A stretch of DNA of 17,169 nucleotides from the NCBI GenBank assembly GCA_003118195.1, contig BEXV01000344.1:134814-151982 (forward strand). Direction: 5' to 3'. Positions 1-8,063 of this stretch are shown one piece after another. Both the position numbers and the translations under genes were made by a program. The notes below the pieces were generated by a model, which saw only the letters and a list, made by a program, of their open reading frames with translations, searched no databases and was not told the DNA's origin. The stretch's first letter is position 1. Every line of letters begins with the position of its first letter. The stretch comes from Hemicentrotus pulcherrimus (taxonomy: Eukaryota > Echinodermata > Echinoidea > Camarodonta > Strongylocentrotidae).

Positions 1-104
1 TTTGATGATTCCAAAACCTTGCAGATGCTAGATGCTAGATGATCAACATTTTCTGATTGATTCCACAACGTTTCTTTCACAATGCAATCGCATGACCATT
101 ACTG
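1..104 (+). repeat. Left arm of a ~105-bp inverted repeat
   Basis: The first 104 bases match the reverse complement of about 3625-3733. Shared blocks include tttgatgattcca at the outer end and cgtttctttcacaatgcaat with cgcatgacca at the inner end. The middle differs by an insertion of about 20 bases and substitutions. The left end may continue outside the window. Confidence 0.75.
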
Positions 105-177
105 GTCTTTACCTTTAATGATTACTCATTTGACCATCTACATTTGGTTCTATTGTTTATTTTACCCGCAAAGAAAG

Positions 178-350
178 CATGTGTATGCTTGTAAGTAAGC
201 AACCAGAGGTCAGACAGTTTAGTTCCTCTCAGAGGCACTTTGCAATGAGGATTAATGCCTTATCAAAAGGCAATAGCGCATCCAATTGGTTTTGAACCCA
301 GGACCCGCCAGTTATGAGACCATCGCTCAACTACTGAGCCATCTTGCCTC
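178..350 (-). mobile_element. tRNA-Met-derived SINE, minus strand
   Basis: On the minus strand, 350 down to 288 reads like a tRNA. It has an A box tggctcagtag followed by ttgagc, an anticodon region gtctcataa holding CAT (314-316), and a B box ggttcaaaacc (288-298). This matches the layout of tRNA-Met. The body continues with gcgctattgccttttgataaggcattaatc, split here across 278-250, and ends near 178. A 5'-truncated relative lies at 7380-7509. Being tRNA-derived with internal RNA polymerase III boxes marks it as a SINE rather than a tRNA gene, since no acceptor stem closes. Confidence 0.75.
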
Positions 351-464
351 TTTCTTTTTTTAATCTTTTTTATTTTTATAGGAGTCTGAATTTATCACAA
401 AGGCTAGATGCAAGTCCTACACTGGAAGGCTTACCATTGTGGGGGAAAGGAATGGGTGTGGTCT

Positions 465-760
465 GTGCACAAGAGTGTCATAGTCCAGTGGTTTGTTCAC
501 TTGACCTGGGATGGGAAGGTCATGGGTTCAATACCCAGCAGAATACTGATGCCCTTTGACAAGTTATAAACCTCAATGTACCTTTACCACTCTGTACCCA
601 GGAGAGAGGGAGACTTGTAAAATGGTGTAAGCCCTTGGGATTGAATTCAACCTGTACCCTTGTATGAAGTGATCATATAGCAGGAATACTCCCCAGGAAG
701 TGGAGATGGTGCACACAATATGAGCATGGATGAATTTGATGACCAGGGTAGTTACATTGG
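465..760 (+). mobile_element. tRNA-derived SINE, plus strand
   Basis: An A-box-like tagtccagtggtttg at 481-495 and a B box ggttcaatacc at 525-535 are spaced as in tRNA-derived SINEs. The body (tgccctttgacaag, then tacccaggagagag, then gaagtggagatggtgcac) shares blocks with the element at 4450-4700, so both belong to one family. Confidence 0.7.
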
Positions 761-1144
761 TACAGCACTTGTAGAAATATGTATCAGGCAGGATAATAAC
801 CAGGACGCTGTCTTTTAAACAGCTTTTAAAACAGTGACCAATTCAAATCAATCGCAACTTGATATCAAGCACAAATCTTTATTGAAGAGATGGTCATTTG
901 TAAGTCTTTGATTGATTGGAGGTCTCTTGATTATTCTGAATCAATTGCAACACTTTAAAATGAGGCCATTATTATTTATTGTTGCCTATTATAAAGGGGT
1001 AAGAGTATAGAGATGATAATTTGTCTAGTCTTGAAGGAGGCTAGATTTAGATGGATGAGATTGTGCGCAGTGATTTGGCAGCGTCTTAAAGGTCACAAGT
1101 TGGTTGGAGTTGATTAATGAAATGACCATTCTCAAAGAGGCTAC
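761..1144. other. Non-coding stretch, nothing recognised
   Basis: AT-rich sequence with no convincing exon, RNA gene or repeat structure that I can recognise. Confidence 0.5.
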
Positions 1145-1699
1145 CAAGGCTTTGTGTGCAGGGGCAAGAAAGAAAGAAGAGGATGTTTTGTCTGTCAAGA
1201 GACGACTAATTGCCGAGAAGATGCAGGGAGTACAGAAAATGATTCCTTTCTTAACGTGCGCCTAAGACTGGGAGAACAACAGCGAAGAAGAGAAAGGGAA
1301 AGGGGGTAGCAGTCACAAAGTAGGATGTAATTTCCTGCCTAAATACAAATTGATACATTGAGAATAACTAAAAGAAAAGGAAGGGGGAAAGGAAATTCCT
1401 TTGAAGGAAAGATGTTATATTAAAGAAATTAATTTAAATGTGTGTCTGAGGGAGAACAGGAGAGAAGAAAGGAACTGGGAAGCAGTTGGAAAGGAAGAAT
1501 TATGAGTTTCTATTTCTACTTTCCAAAAAAAATTGATGCAAAGTGCATTTAAAGGAAAGGAAGGAGGAAGATAAGGGAAACATGTTGAAAGAAAGATGTT
1601 AGACTTAAAGATAGTGTTCTATTGTCTACATTTGCAACGGAAAATGGATGGGCAGAACATAAAATATAAAGTTATAGAGAATGTTGAATTAGTAGGAAA

Positions 1700-1795
1700 T
1701 GTGCTTTACCTTCATACATGGATATCTTATCAAGATGACACTGAGTATGTGCTTTACCTTCATACATGGAAATCTTATCAAGATGACACTGAGTA
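1700..1795 (+). repeat. 48-bp tandem duplication
   Basis: Two consecutive 48-bp units (1700-1747 and 1748-1795), each starting tgtgctttaccttcatacat and ending gatgacactgagta. They differ at about one position. Confidence 0.9.
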
Positions 1796-1803
1796 TGCCT
1801 TAG

Positions 1804-1868
1804 GATGATTATTACATGGCAGAATATTGGTCTGTCTCAAAATAAAGAGAATGTTAGAGAGAGGGAGG

Positions 1869-1915
<47 letters not shown>

Positions 1916-2740
1916 GTGGGGAGAGAGAGAAAGAAGGGGGAGAGAGAGAGAGAGAGAGAGATTTGTCATACATCATACATCGTCTATTACATACATGCAC
2001 ATCTTACAAAGGTAAACAAAGGTAATAGAGTGTAATAGATATATACCTAATGACAGACAAGTACATAAAAGATGATGACCTGTCTGAACAAAAGACATTG
2101 GTAGGTAGAGAGATGAAGAGATAAAGAGAGAAAGAGACGGACAGAGATAGAGAGAGAGAGAGGGAGAGAGAGAGAGAAAAGCGATGGATGACCTTGAAGA
2201 AAGATGAGTTGTTGTACAGTCTCATTAATACATTCACATCTTACAGAGATAACATTAGTATAAACATTAGGTATACATGCACCTAATGATGGATTATTAC
2301 ATGAAAGATGTTAGCGTGTCTCAAAATAAAGAAAATTGCAATGAGATAAAGAAAGTGAGAGAGAGAGAGTGAGAGAGAGAGAGAGAGAACATAGAGACAA
2401 GAAGAGAATAAAAGAAAATATGCTACAATGTCTGCTTGGTGCATTCACATTTTATGTGACATTATACATGTAAACCCTAATGATGGATTAATACATGAAA
2501 GATTTCGGCCTTTCTTCAAAACAAAGAAACTGATGGAGAGGGAGAAAAAGAAAGGAGAGAAAAGGAAATAAATATGCCATCAGCTACAGACAGATTAGAA
2601 ACCCTAATGATGGATGAGTATTTGAAAGATCTTCCTTTTCTTCAAAACAAAAAAAAAATGATAAAGAGAGCGAGGAGAAAATGAAGAAAAAAAAAGAAAG
2701 AAACGAACAAACAAAAAGAAAGAAAGGAGATAGAGGGAGA
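1804..2740 (+). repeat. Degenerate tandem array of GA-bearing units
   Basis: Five diverged copies of a unit start near 1804, 2046, 2281, 2475 and 2602. Each has the core cctaatgatggattattaca, then gaaagat, then a tctcaaaataaagaaa-like segment, then a purine tract of GA repeats. Spacing shrinks from about 240 to 130 bp towards the right. Confidence 0.75.
1859..1961 (+). repeat. (GA)n microsatellite
   Basis: Interrupted GA/GGA runs, with two near-pure blocks at about 1873-1906 and 1939-1960. It is the purine tail of the first unit of the tandem array. Confidence 0.95.
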
Positions 2741-2964
2741 AAATTAGATTAGTCAGTATCTTTAGAAGTCTTAGATGTCAATGCCAGAAGATAGTGGCAT
2801 ATTATATACCTCGATTCTGAGAAATGGGGTTCAAATCAGGTTCGTTAATGGGGTGGATAGTATCATTAGGGATATGAGTTCTCAGCAGTTTTGTTGATTC
2901 AATTCTATGTACTGTGCTCATAACCACCCAAAGGGATGCTCAAAGCACCTACAAAGTAGTATTA

Positions 2965-3076
2965 GGGACTTTTAGATTCGCACAAAGACAATGGGGATTG
3001 CTACTGTCGACGTCCTTTTAATGCAGAGCTTTGAATGGAAGTCACACATATCAGTCCACGCAAATCTAAAAGTCCC
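2965..3076. mobile_element. 112-bp foldback MITE, TA-flanked
   Basis: Terminal inverted repeats gggacttttagattcgc (left) and gcaaatctaaaagtccc (right) enclose about 78 bp. Both ends abut a TA dinucleotide (2963-2964 and 3077-3078). Size, inverted ends and TA flanks fit a miniature inverted-repeat element mobilised by a TA-targeting transposase. Confidence 0.75.
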
Positions 3077-3114
3077 TATTTTCACCCTGACTTTAGCCCA
3101 GCTGCCTAAGGCCA

Positions 3115-3275
3115 TTAAAGCATGCAAGGTACAGGTACCCATATACTACACCTGAGTGGAGGGTGGCAGATGTAGATTAATGCCTTGCCAAAGAACAATA
3201 GTGCCACAGTGGGACTTGAACCGCAAACCTTGTGATCCAAAGTCTGATGTACTAGACCATGACACCTTTTCATGA
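3115..3275 (-). mobile_element. tRNA-derived SINE, minus strand
   Basis: On the minus strand the head reads catggtctagtacatcagac (A-box region), then gcggttcaagtccc (B box ggttcaagtcc). The body tggcactattgttctttggc, then aaggcattaatct, is shared in part with the 4450-4700 and 178-350 elements. The short open frames across it are translations of the SINE. Confidence 0.72.
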
Positions 3276-3497
3276 CAACAACTGAGTGTACAAATCTCAA
3301 AATTATTGTTTTTATGTAGAAATACCAAAGAAGCAAGCAAGGTCAAAGGTTGTAATAAAGATGACGTGGGGTAGGAATGATGATGATGGATTGTTGTATT
3401 ACACATTTTCATTTAACCTTGGTTGTTGTAGTCTCTTACCGAAATCCTAAAGAGTACTTGAGTATTTTGATTATAGTGTACAAATAATCTTTATAAT

Positions 3498-3525
3498 TTG
3501 TTTTGTTTGTTTGTTTGTTTGTTTT
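3498..3525 (+). repeat. (TTTG)n microsatellite
   Basis: A run of gttt/tttg units within the T-rich stretch. Confidence 0.9.
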
Positions 3526-3624
3526 TATTTCTGCATTTTCAAAATGAAACATAATCATATCCATAAAGTAACAAATATTTCTTCATTTTACATAGTTATA
3601 CATTTTTAAAGATGAAGTTGAGTT

Positions 3625-3733
3625 CTGGTCATGCGATTGCATTGTGAAAGAAACGGTGTGGAATCGACCAGAAAAGGTTAATCATCTAGCATATAAGAAT
3701 GTGTGTGTATTGCAAGGTTCTGGAATCATCAAA
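3625..3733 (-). repeat. Right arm of a ~105-bp inverted repeat
   Basis: Inverted partner of positions 1-104. The two arms enclose about 3.5 kb containing SINEs and purine-rich repeats. They could be the terminal repeats of a large non-autonomous element or two copies of one dispersed repeat in opposite orientation. No flanking duplication can be tested because the left flank is missing. Confidence 0.7.
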
Positions 3734-4445
3734 ATGATAAGAAATTTGGTAAAGTTACAAACACTGTACACAGAAAGATGTATATGGGACTACACGAACA
3801 CGTGGCGAAAAAAACCTCCCCCCCCCGTTTTACGATTAACATGACATATTTAGAATATGAAGGCATTTGAAGAGCCATGCTTTTCAGGGAACATGTCTTA
3901 TCTGATGTTCTTCCACACTTGCATAATAACTAATGATAAAGTTCACAAATTATTTTTCACCTCTTCCCAGAAATCAACCTTCTCTTTAAGCACATTGAAT
4001 AAGATGCATTCAAATACAAATATAATTTCAATGAAAAAAGATAAATTACAGAAAATGCAGGAGACCGCCATCATGAGCGGTAAGCTTGAAATCGATGGCG
4101 GCTAAGTATTGACTTTGTAAGGTTCATAAGTAATTATAATGAATTCATCTTCATTTATCTACATTTTATTTTTACAAAAAAAGCCTTGCTGCATTGTTTT
4201 ACCATGTACCATTTCAAACACTTGTATAGACTTTGTATTGCACTGTGCGTGTTACAAGCCCCCAGGAACAACAATATTTTGATTACCAACATGGCTACCC
4301 TGTCATAATACTGCATAAATTACGAAAGATACAAATAAATGAATAAAAGGATAAATCATTTGCTGCCCCTATTAAAAGGCTCAAAGAGCTATATGTATTG
4401 TCAAATTTGGCAGTAACGACCATCTTGTAGATAACTGATGAAATA
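3734..4445. other. Non-coding stretch, presumed intron
   Basis: AT-rich sequence with a C9 run near 3817-3825 and a small stem between ccgccatc (about 4065) and gatggcgg (about 4094). I see no exon with splice sites and GAF-like content. Confidence 0.5.
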
Positions 4446-4449
4446 TATG

Positions 4450-4700
4450 TGGAGGTGTGGCAGTCAAGTAGTTTAAGCTCTTGACCTGAAATGCAAGGTT
4501 GTGGGTTTGATCCCAGTCATGGCACTAAATTCCTTTGGCAAAGCATTAATCTAAATTTTCCAATCCATACCCAGGAGAGAAATGGGGACCTGATAGGATG
4601 ACGAAAGCCTTTTTGGTAGTAATTGCCATACGCCCTCATGGAGACCATATACTACCCAAGGAGTGGAGATGGTGCAAATGACTGGGGTAATAATATCTGA
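4450..4700 (+). mobile_element. tRNA-derived SINE, plus strand
   Basis: tRNA-like head gtggcagtcaagtagtttaa (A-box region) and B box ggtttgatcc at 4504-4513. The body tcctttggcaaagcattaat, cccaggagagaaatgg and gagtggagatggtgcaaatg matches the element at 465-760. It ends about 150 bp before the first PDE5-like exon. Confidence 0.72.
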
Positions 4701-4852
4701 AGAGAGCTGAAAGACTGTATTTAATATTTAGGTTTACATAAATCCAGAATATTATTGTTATTACTAATAGATACATAAATAGAAGATGTTTGTTGAAGAG
4801 CCTGTTAAAAGAGGGCACCTATGAATATATTTTTTCACTTTCTTTCTTGCAG

Positions 4853-4913
4853 GAATGGATGTCGGTTTCCAATTCACATTGGTATCACAGGGTATGTGGC
4901 GACAACAGGGGAG
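4853..4913 (+). CDS. PDE5A: PDE5-like exon a: GAF-B domain, core strand
   Basis: A 61-bp internal exon with acceptor ttcttgcag and donor gtaagt. The first base completes a codon split by the preceding intron, so the incoming intron is phase 2; the remaining 20 codons read through to GE. The segment CRFPIHIGITGYVATTGE has the G-I-x-G-x-V-A-x-x-G-E pattern typical of a GAF domain just before its LNI-x-DAY motif. It joins the next exon in phase 0. The start of the GAF domain should be in an exon further left, and I could not find it in positions 1-4852. A SINE lies about 150 bp upstream, and a 13-bp minisatellite begins about 25 bp past the donor. Confidence 0.85.
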
Positions 4914-4937
4914 GTAAGTACACTTTCTGTCAGCTAA

Positions 4938-5124
4938 ACCCCACTGTTACACCCCCTCTGTTTCACCCCTCTGCTACACCCCCCCCCTGCTATACCCCTC
5001 TGTTACACCCCTCAGTTACATCACTCTGTTAAACCCCTCTGTTACACCCCTCTGTTACACCCCTCTGTTACACCCCTCTGTTACATCCCTCTGTTATACC
5101 CCTCTCTTATNACCCCTCTGTCTA
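4938..5124 (+). repeat. 13-bp minisatellite CCCCTCTGTTACA
   Basis: About 14 units of a 13-bp motif, five of them consecutive and near-perfect around 5030-5100, the others with small changes. It starts about 25 bp after the splice donor at 4914. An N at 5111 interrupts the array, so its true length is uncertain. The minus strand carries regularly spaced GGGG runs. Confidence 0.92.
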
Positions 5125-5939
5125 CAAACTACAAACTGGCTTATTAATGCCCTTTTGGCTCCTTCATAATATAACCCAATCAGGGCTTCTGCGACCTAGA
5201 CGACTTTGTATAAAGTTTGTCGTATTTAAAAAAAAAACATGTTTATTGGTAAGATAATCTTACAAATTTTGTGTAACTAAAATAATCTAACAAATTGTGA
5301 ATTTAAAGAATGCGATGGAACATGATAAGGGAATGATGATGCGCAGGAAGAAAAAGTGCCTTTTGGGGTTTTATGATGTAGAAAGAATCTACGTCAGGAT
5401 CCCTGAATGGCACACCAAGCTATGCATCCTTATTTGCCTCTCAGAATTATTCACCCTGAATCATCCTCGTAAAACATCTCCATCTCATCTCTCTTCTTGC
5501 TTTCTTACTACAAGTTTAATGAGAAATAAATGAGCAAGGCTTGTTTGGGAGAGAGTAATTAGACTTCCATTTAGGAGATACCGCAGTGGAGTTTCTTTAA
5601 TTGTACTCCTTGGAATTCCTCTGTCTCAGTGCCAATTTATTGTGTTGCCAATTTGCTGTGATGTCCCTCTTTGACGTAAAGGTTTCTAGCTCTATAATCA
5701 ATGTTGGTTAAGACCCTTTGACTACTATCATCTCCCTATGCTTAATGAAGGAACCACGTAGCCCTCTAGGCAATAGGTTACCTTCCAAGTGAGACACAGA
5801 ATATACATGTATTATATATTTCTTTTTCTTCAAAAACGCTTACAGTTGTTTTATATATTGCTTTGCAAGTATAAATACAAAGACTCATGAAAACTGAGAC
5901 ATGACTATTTAAGTAATGCCCATATTTTCTTTCTTGCAG
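5125..5939. other. Intron between exons a and b
   Basis: The remainder of the intron is AT-rich. It contains an A10 tract near 5230 and open frames of no recognisable protein. Nothing functional is evident besides the acceptor at 5931-5939. Confidence 0.55.
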
Positions 5940-5987
5940 ACTCTTAACATTTCAGATGCATATAAGGATCCTCGGTTCGACCCCAAG
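5940..5987 (+). CDS. PDE5A: PDE5-like exon b: GAF-B NIxDAYxDPRF motif
   Basis: A 48-bp exon (16 codons) between acceptor ttcttgcag and donor gtaagg, phase 0 at both ends. It encodes TLNISDAYKDPRFDPK, the highly recognisable GAF signature LNI-x-DAY-x-DPRF shared by PDE2, 5, 10 and 11. Its position directly after the VATTGE end of the previous exon matches the family exactly. This motif lies in the ligand-facing part of the fold. In mammalian PDE5 the second GAF has a less canonical version here (NIPDVSKDKRF), so this copy looks closer to the ancestral form. The exon is very short, but its splice sites, frame and motif are unambiguous. Confidence 0.9.
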
Positions 5988-6280
5988 GTAAGGAGGCAAT
6001 CTTTATCCCTCTGGTACCTAGCACCGTAATCGAACTTCAAAACATCAAATATGATGTTTGCTCTATTTATACAGGAATAAAACAGCTGTGGAACAAAATA
6101 AACAGATGTGCATTGTTTATATATGTGTATACCATGTGGACCAGAGCAAAAATGGAGAGAATGATCATAGTTTTGAAAATCCAGTGTATGTTTTTTCTTC
6201 GTATGTAAGAATATATTACCTGTCATTACAAGAAAATGAATGATTTTTTAGAGGCTCATAGTAGCGGGTCCTCATGGGGA

Positions 6281-6360
6281 ATACATACATACATACATAC
6301 ATATTTATATAGCGCCTTTACAAAAACATGCTCAAAGCGCTTTACATTAGTAAATAAAAA
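6281..6360. repeat. (ACAT)n microsatellite joined to a TATAGCGCC/AAAGCGCTTTAC repeat
   Basis: Six or more catacatacat units run directly into tttatatagcgcctttacaa, then catgctcaaagcgctttaca. The same palindromic core (agcgcc...gcgctt) occurs next to other microsatellites at 12181-12220, 13020-13090 and 14763-14850, so it is a dispersed family. Confidence 0.7.
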
Positions 6361-6750
6361 CAGAATAATTATTTTGCTCTCCAAGTGCATACACTGTAAA
6401 TTTGAATTTGACACCATTTGGGTTTGTACCCAGTAACTGCAGGTTGTTAATCACCAAGAATGGACTTCACTTTTACGTCCACCAGGAATTATGTAATGCT
6501 CTGTTCCCTGCACCTACAGCCATAAGGAACTCTCGTTGTAATGAAATGTCCCTCACTGTCAAGATATGAAGGCAAGCTGGGGTATTTTTCTGGTGGGACA
6601 ACAAGTTCGCTGCCTGAAGAGACCTGTGCACACATTAATTGGTACCTCATCCAAATCTGGTAGCAGCGAATTATGATGCAATACACATGGACACTGACTT
6701 GTCTGTCGCTTTCAAACATCTTATGGTACTTGTTCTCTTTCTGCTCCTAG

Positions 6751-6894
6751 GTTGACTCCGAGACCGGTTTCCGCACCCAAGAGATGCTATGCATGCCGAT
6801 AAAGAACGCTAGCGGGGCCATCCAGGGGGTCAGTCTACTAGTCAACAAGATGGACGGGTCAGCCTTCAATAAGAATGATGAAGACATGTTTGAG
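6751..6894 (+). CDS. PDE5A: PDE5-like exon c: GAF-B with NKXnFX3DE motif
   Basis: A 144-bp exon (48 codons), acceptor ctgctcctag, donor gtaaag, phase 0 at both ends. It begins VDSETGFRTQEMLCMPIKN, the standard GAF stretch D-x-x-TGF-x-T-x-x-x-LC-x-PI. It ends with the conserved NK-x5-F-x3-DE motif: NK at about 6844-6849, F at residue 39, DE at residues 43-44. That motif is needed for cyclic-nucleotide binding or for the structural integrity of PDE GAF domains. Because this domain is followed by the catalytic linker it is GAF-B, which in PDE5 mainly serves dimerisation and signal transfer. The exon is visibly richer in G+C than its introns, as expected for coding DNA. Confidence 0.93.
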
Positions 6895-7379
6895 GTAAAG
6901 AAACAAGAAATAAAGGCACACATCAATAGCTATTTTTCTGCAGTTTTTCAAAATGTATTGCTTTTAATTCTATGTTTGATTATCCATTGCTACAATATGT
7001 ACAATATTTACAATATAAACGGTAGCAGCCAGAAAGGTGAGCCCTTATAAGTGCCCGACCCAATGGAATACGTACATGCAGAGAGAATGATATGTTTATT
7101 GTGTATAAAATTGTAAGCAAAACCTATAGCACACACAACACATAAGACAACAGAGCTAACAACAACAAAGAAAAGTTATCTTAATGTTTGTAATGAAGTT
7201 TATATGATGTTGTGTTCTTTTTGTATCTCCAGCAAAAGTTTTCTTATTTTCTATATTAAACACAATTAAGAATAGTGTGCTCTTGATGAACGGGGCGAGT
7301 ACCCGACAGCCCTACTAACGTTTGCATCAGACCAAATAACAAGGAAATTCACTCTTGTGGTGTTGGTTGGTTTGTTTGG

Positions 7380-7509
7380 CCAGACTGCCAAGAAAGCATG
7401 GTATGCTTGTAATCAGGGGACCGACGGCTTGAAGTTCTCTCCGAGAAACTTGATAATGAGGATTGATAAATGCCTTACCATTAGCATTAGCACATCAACT
7501 TGGTTTTGA
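7380..7509 (-). mobile_element. 5'-truncated copy of the tRNA-Met SINE
   Basis: It shares aagaaagcat, gtatgcttgtaa, aatgaggatt, atgcctta and ttggttttga, in the same order, with the element at 178-350. The homology stops inside the B box, so the tRNA head is missing, as expected for an incompletely copied retroelement. Confidence 0.65.
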
Positions 7510-7568
7510 TGAATTTTCAAGTTTCAAAATGTCTTCCTTTATGTAATTGTAATTATATAATTCATTCA

Positions 7569-7582
7569 CTCTTTCTCTCTCA

Positions 7583-7617
<35 letters not shown>

Positions 7618-7626
7618 CCACTCTCC
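7569..7626 (+). repeat. CT microsatellite serving as polypyrimidine tract
   Basis: A nearly uninterrupted CT run of about 55 bases (ctctctct with a few t and ca interruptions) ends just before cctgcag, the acceptor of the exon at 7632. Confidence 0.93.
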
Positions 7627-7631
7627 TGCAG

Positions 7632-7724
7632 GCATTCGCAATATTCTGTGGTATGGGCATACACAATACCAAGATGTATGAGAAGGTGTGTCGAGCTGTT
7701 GCTAAGCAACGAGTAGCACTAGAG
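7632..7724 (+). CDS. PDE5A: PDE5-like exon d: end of GAF-B and connecting helix
   Basis: A 93-bp exon (31 codons), phase 0 both sides, donor gtaagg. It encodes [19 protein letters not shown] and then [12 protein letters not shown]. The first part is the last helix of the GAF domain; FCG-x-GI-x-NT-x-MYE is close to vertebrate PDE5. The second part is the start of the long helix joining GAF-B to the catalytic domain, with AKQ-x-V-x-LE as in PDE5. The acceptor (ctcctgcag) sits at the end of an imperfect CT microsatellite that supplies the polypyrimidine tract. The following intron is about 5 kb, the longest complete one in the window. Confidence 0.93.
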
Positions 7725-7778
7725 GTAAGGATATGTCCCTATGTATTTCCTTTTTCCTTTACACCTGTTCTTGTATCA

Positions 7779-8063
7779 GGGGGGTGTTTCACAAAGATCA
7801 TAAGTTGAACTTATCTCTTAGTTGGACTTTACAATTATGGAAAGCCATAAGCATCTTTGAAAATATTTTGCAAGAATAGTTTATATGGCATAGAATATTG
7901 CTTCAAATCATTCATAATTTCAAGGAGATTTCATGCTCTTAATGTGGAATTTAAGAAAAGTCAAAAATACTTGAATTTTTGCTTTTGAATATATTTTGTC
8001 TTAAAACTGCAAATGGCTCAACTTAGAGTTAAGATCGATTTAGGATCTTTGTGAAACACCCCC
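7779..8063. mobile_element. MITE with GGGGGTGTTTCACAAAGATC termini, copy 1
   Basis: The left end ggggtgtttcacaaagatca and the right end gatctttgtgaaacaccccc are inverted repeats. Inner bases (taagttgaact and agagttaag) continue the complementarity. At 285 bp with no coding capacity it is a MITE. A second copy lies at 13848-14544, with most of the interior conserved. I see no clear target-site duplication. Confidence 0.85.

Larger units (their letters stand above)
1145..2740 (+). repeat. Purine-rich domain on the plus strand
   Basis: Over roughly 1.6 kb the plus strand is dominated by A and G (aggaaagg, gagagaga, aaagaaag tracts). The first half holds irregular gaaagg motifs and the second half holds the GA-containing tandem units listed separately. 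Short open frames through it are low-complexity Arg/Glu translations of GA repeats and are not genes. Confidence 0.75.

Noticed and set aside
288..350. A functional tRNA-Met gene on the minus strand
   Set aside because: The D-arm, anticodon and T-loop motifs are visible, but no matching acceptor stem exists and the sequence continues into a SINE body.
344..559. 71-codon open frame
   Set aside because: It runs into the tRNA-like head of a SINE and shows no protein-family features.
1778..2237. Several overlapping open frames rich in Arg/Glu or Ser/Leu on both strands
   Set aside because: They are translations of GA/CT microsatellites and have no start context, splice logic or family features.
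3200..3275. A genuine tRNA gene on the minus strand
   Set aside because: The A and B boxes are clear, but the acceptor and anticodon stems do not close properly and a SINE body follows; it is a SINE head.
3115..3412. Minus-strand open frames of 73 and 88 codons
   Set aside because: They translate the minus-strand SINE and its flank.
1..4852. Exons of the N-terminal GAF-A domain or the start of GAF-B
   Set aside because: I looked for GAF-like motifs beside splice sites in this stretch and found none.
4938..5124. CRISPR-like array
   Set aside because: The 13-bp units are contiguous with no unique spacers; it is a minisatellite in a eukaryotic intron.
6784..7050. Reading exon c as an 88-codon ORF starting at an internal Met and running into the intron
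   Set aside because: The GAF homology begins upstream at 6751 and stops at the donor gtaaag at 6895; the rest is intron.
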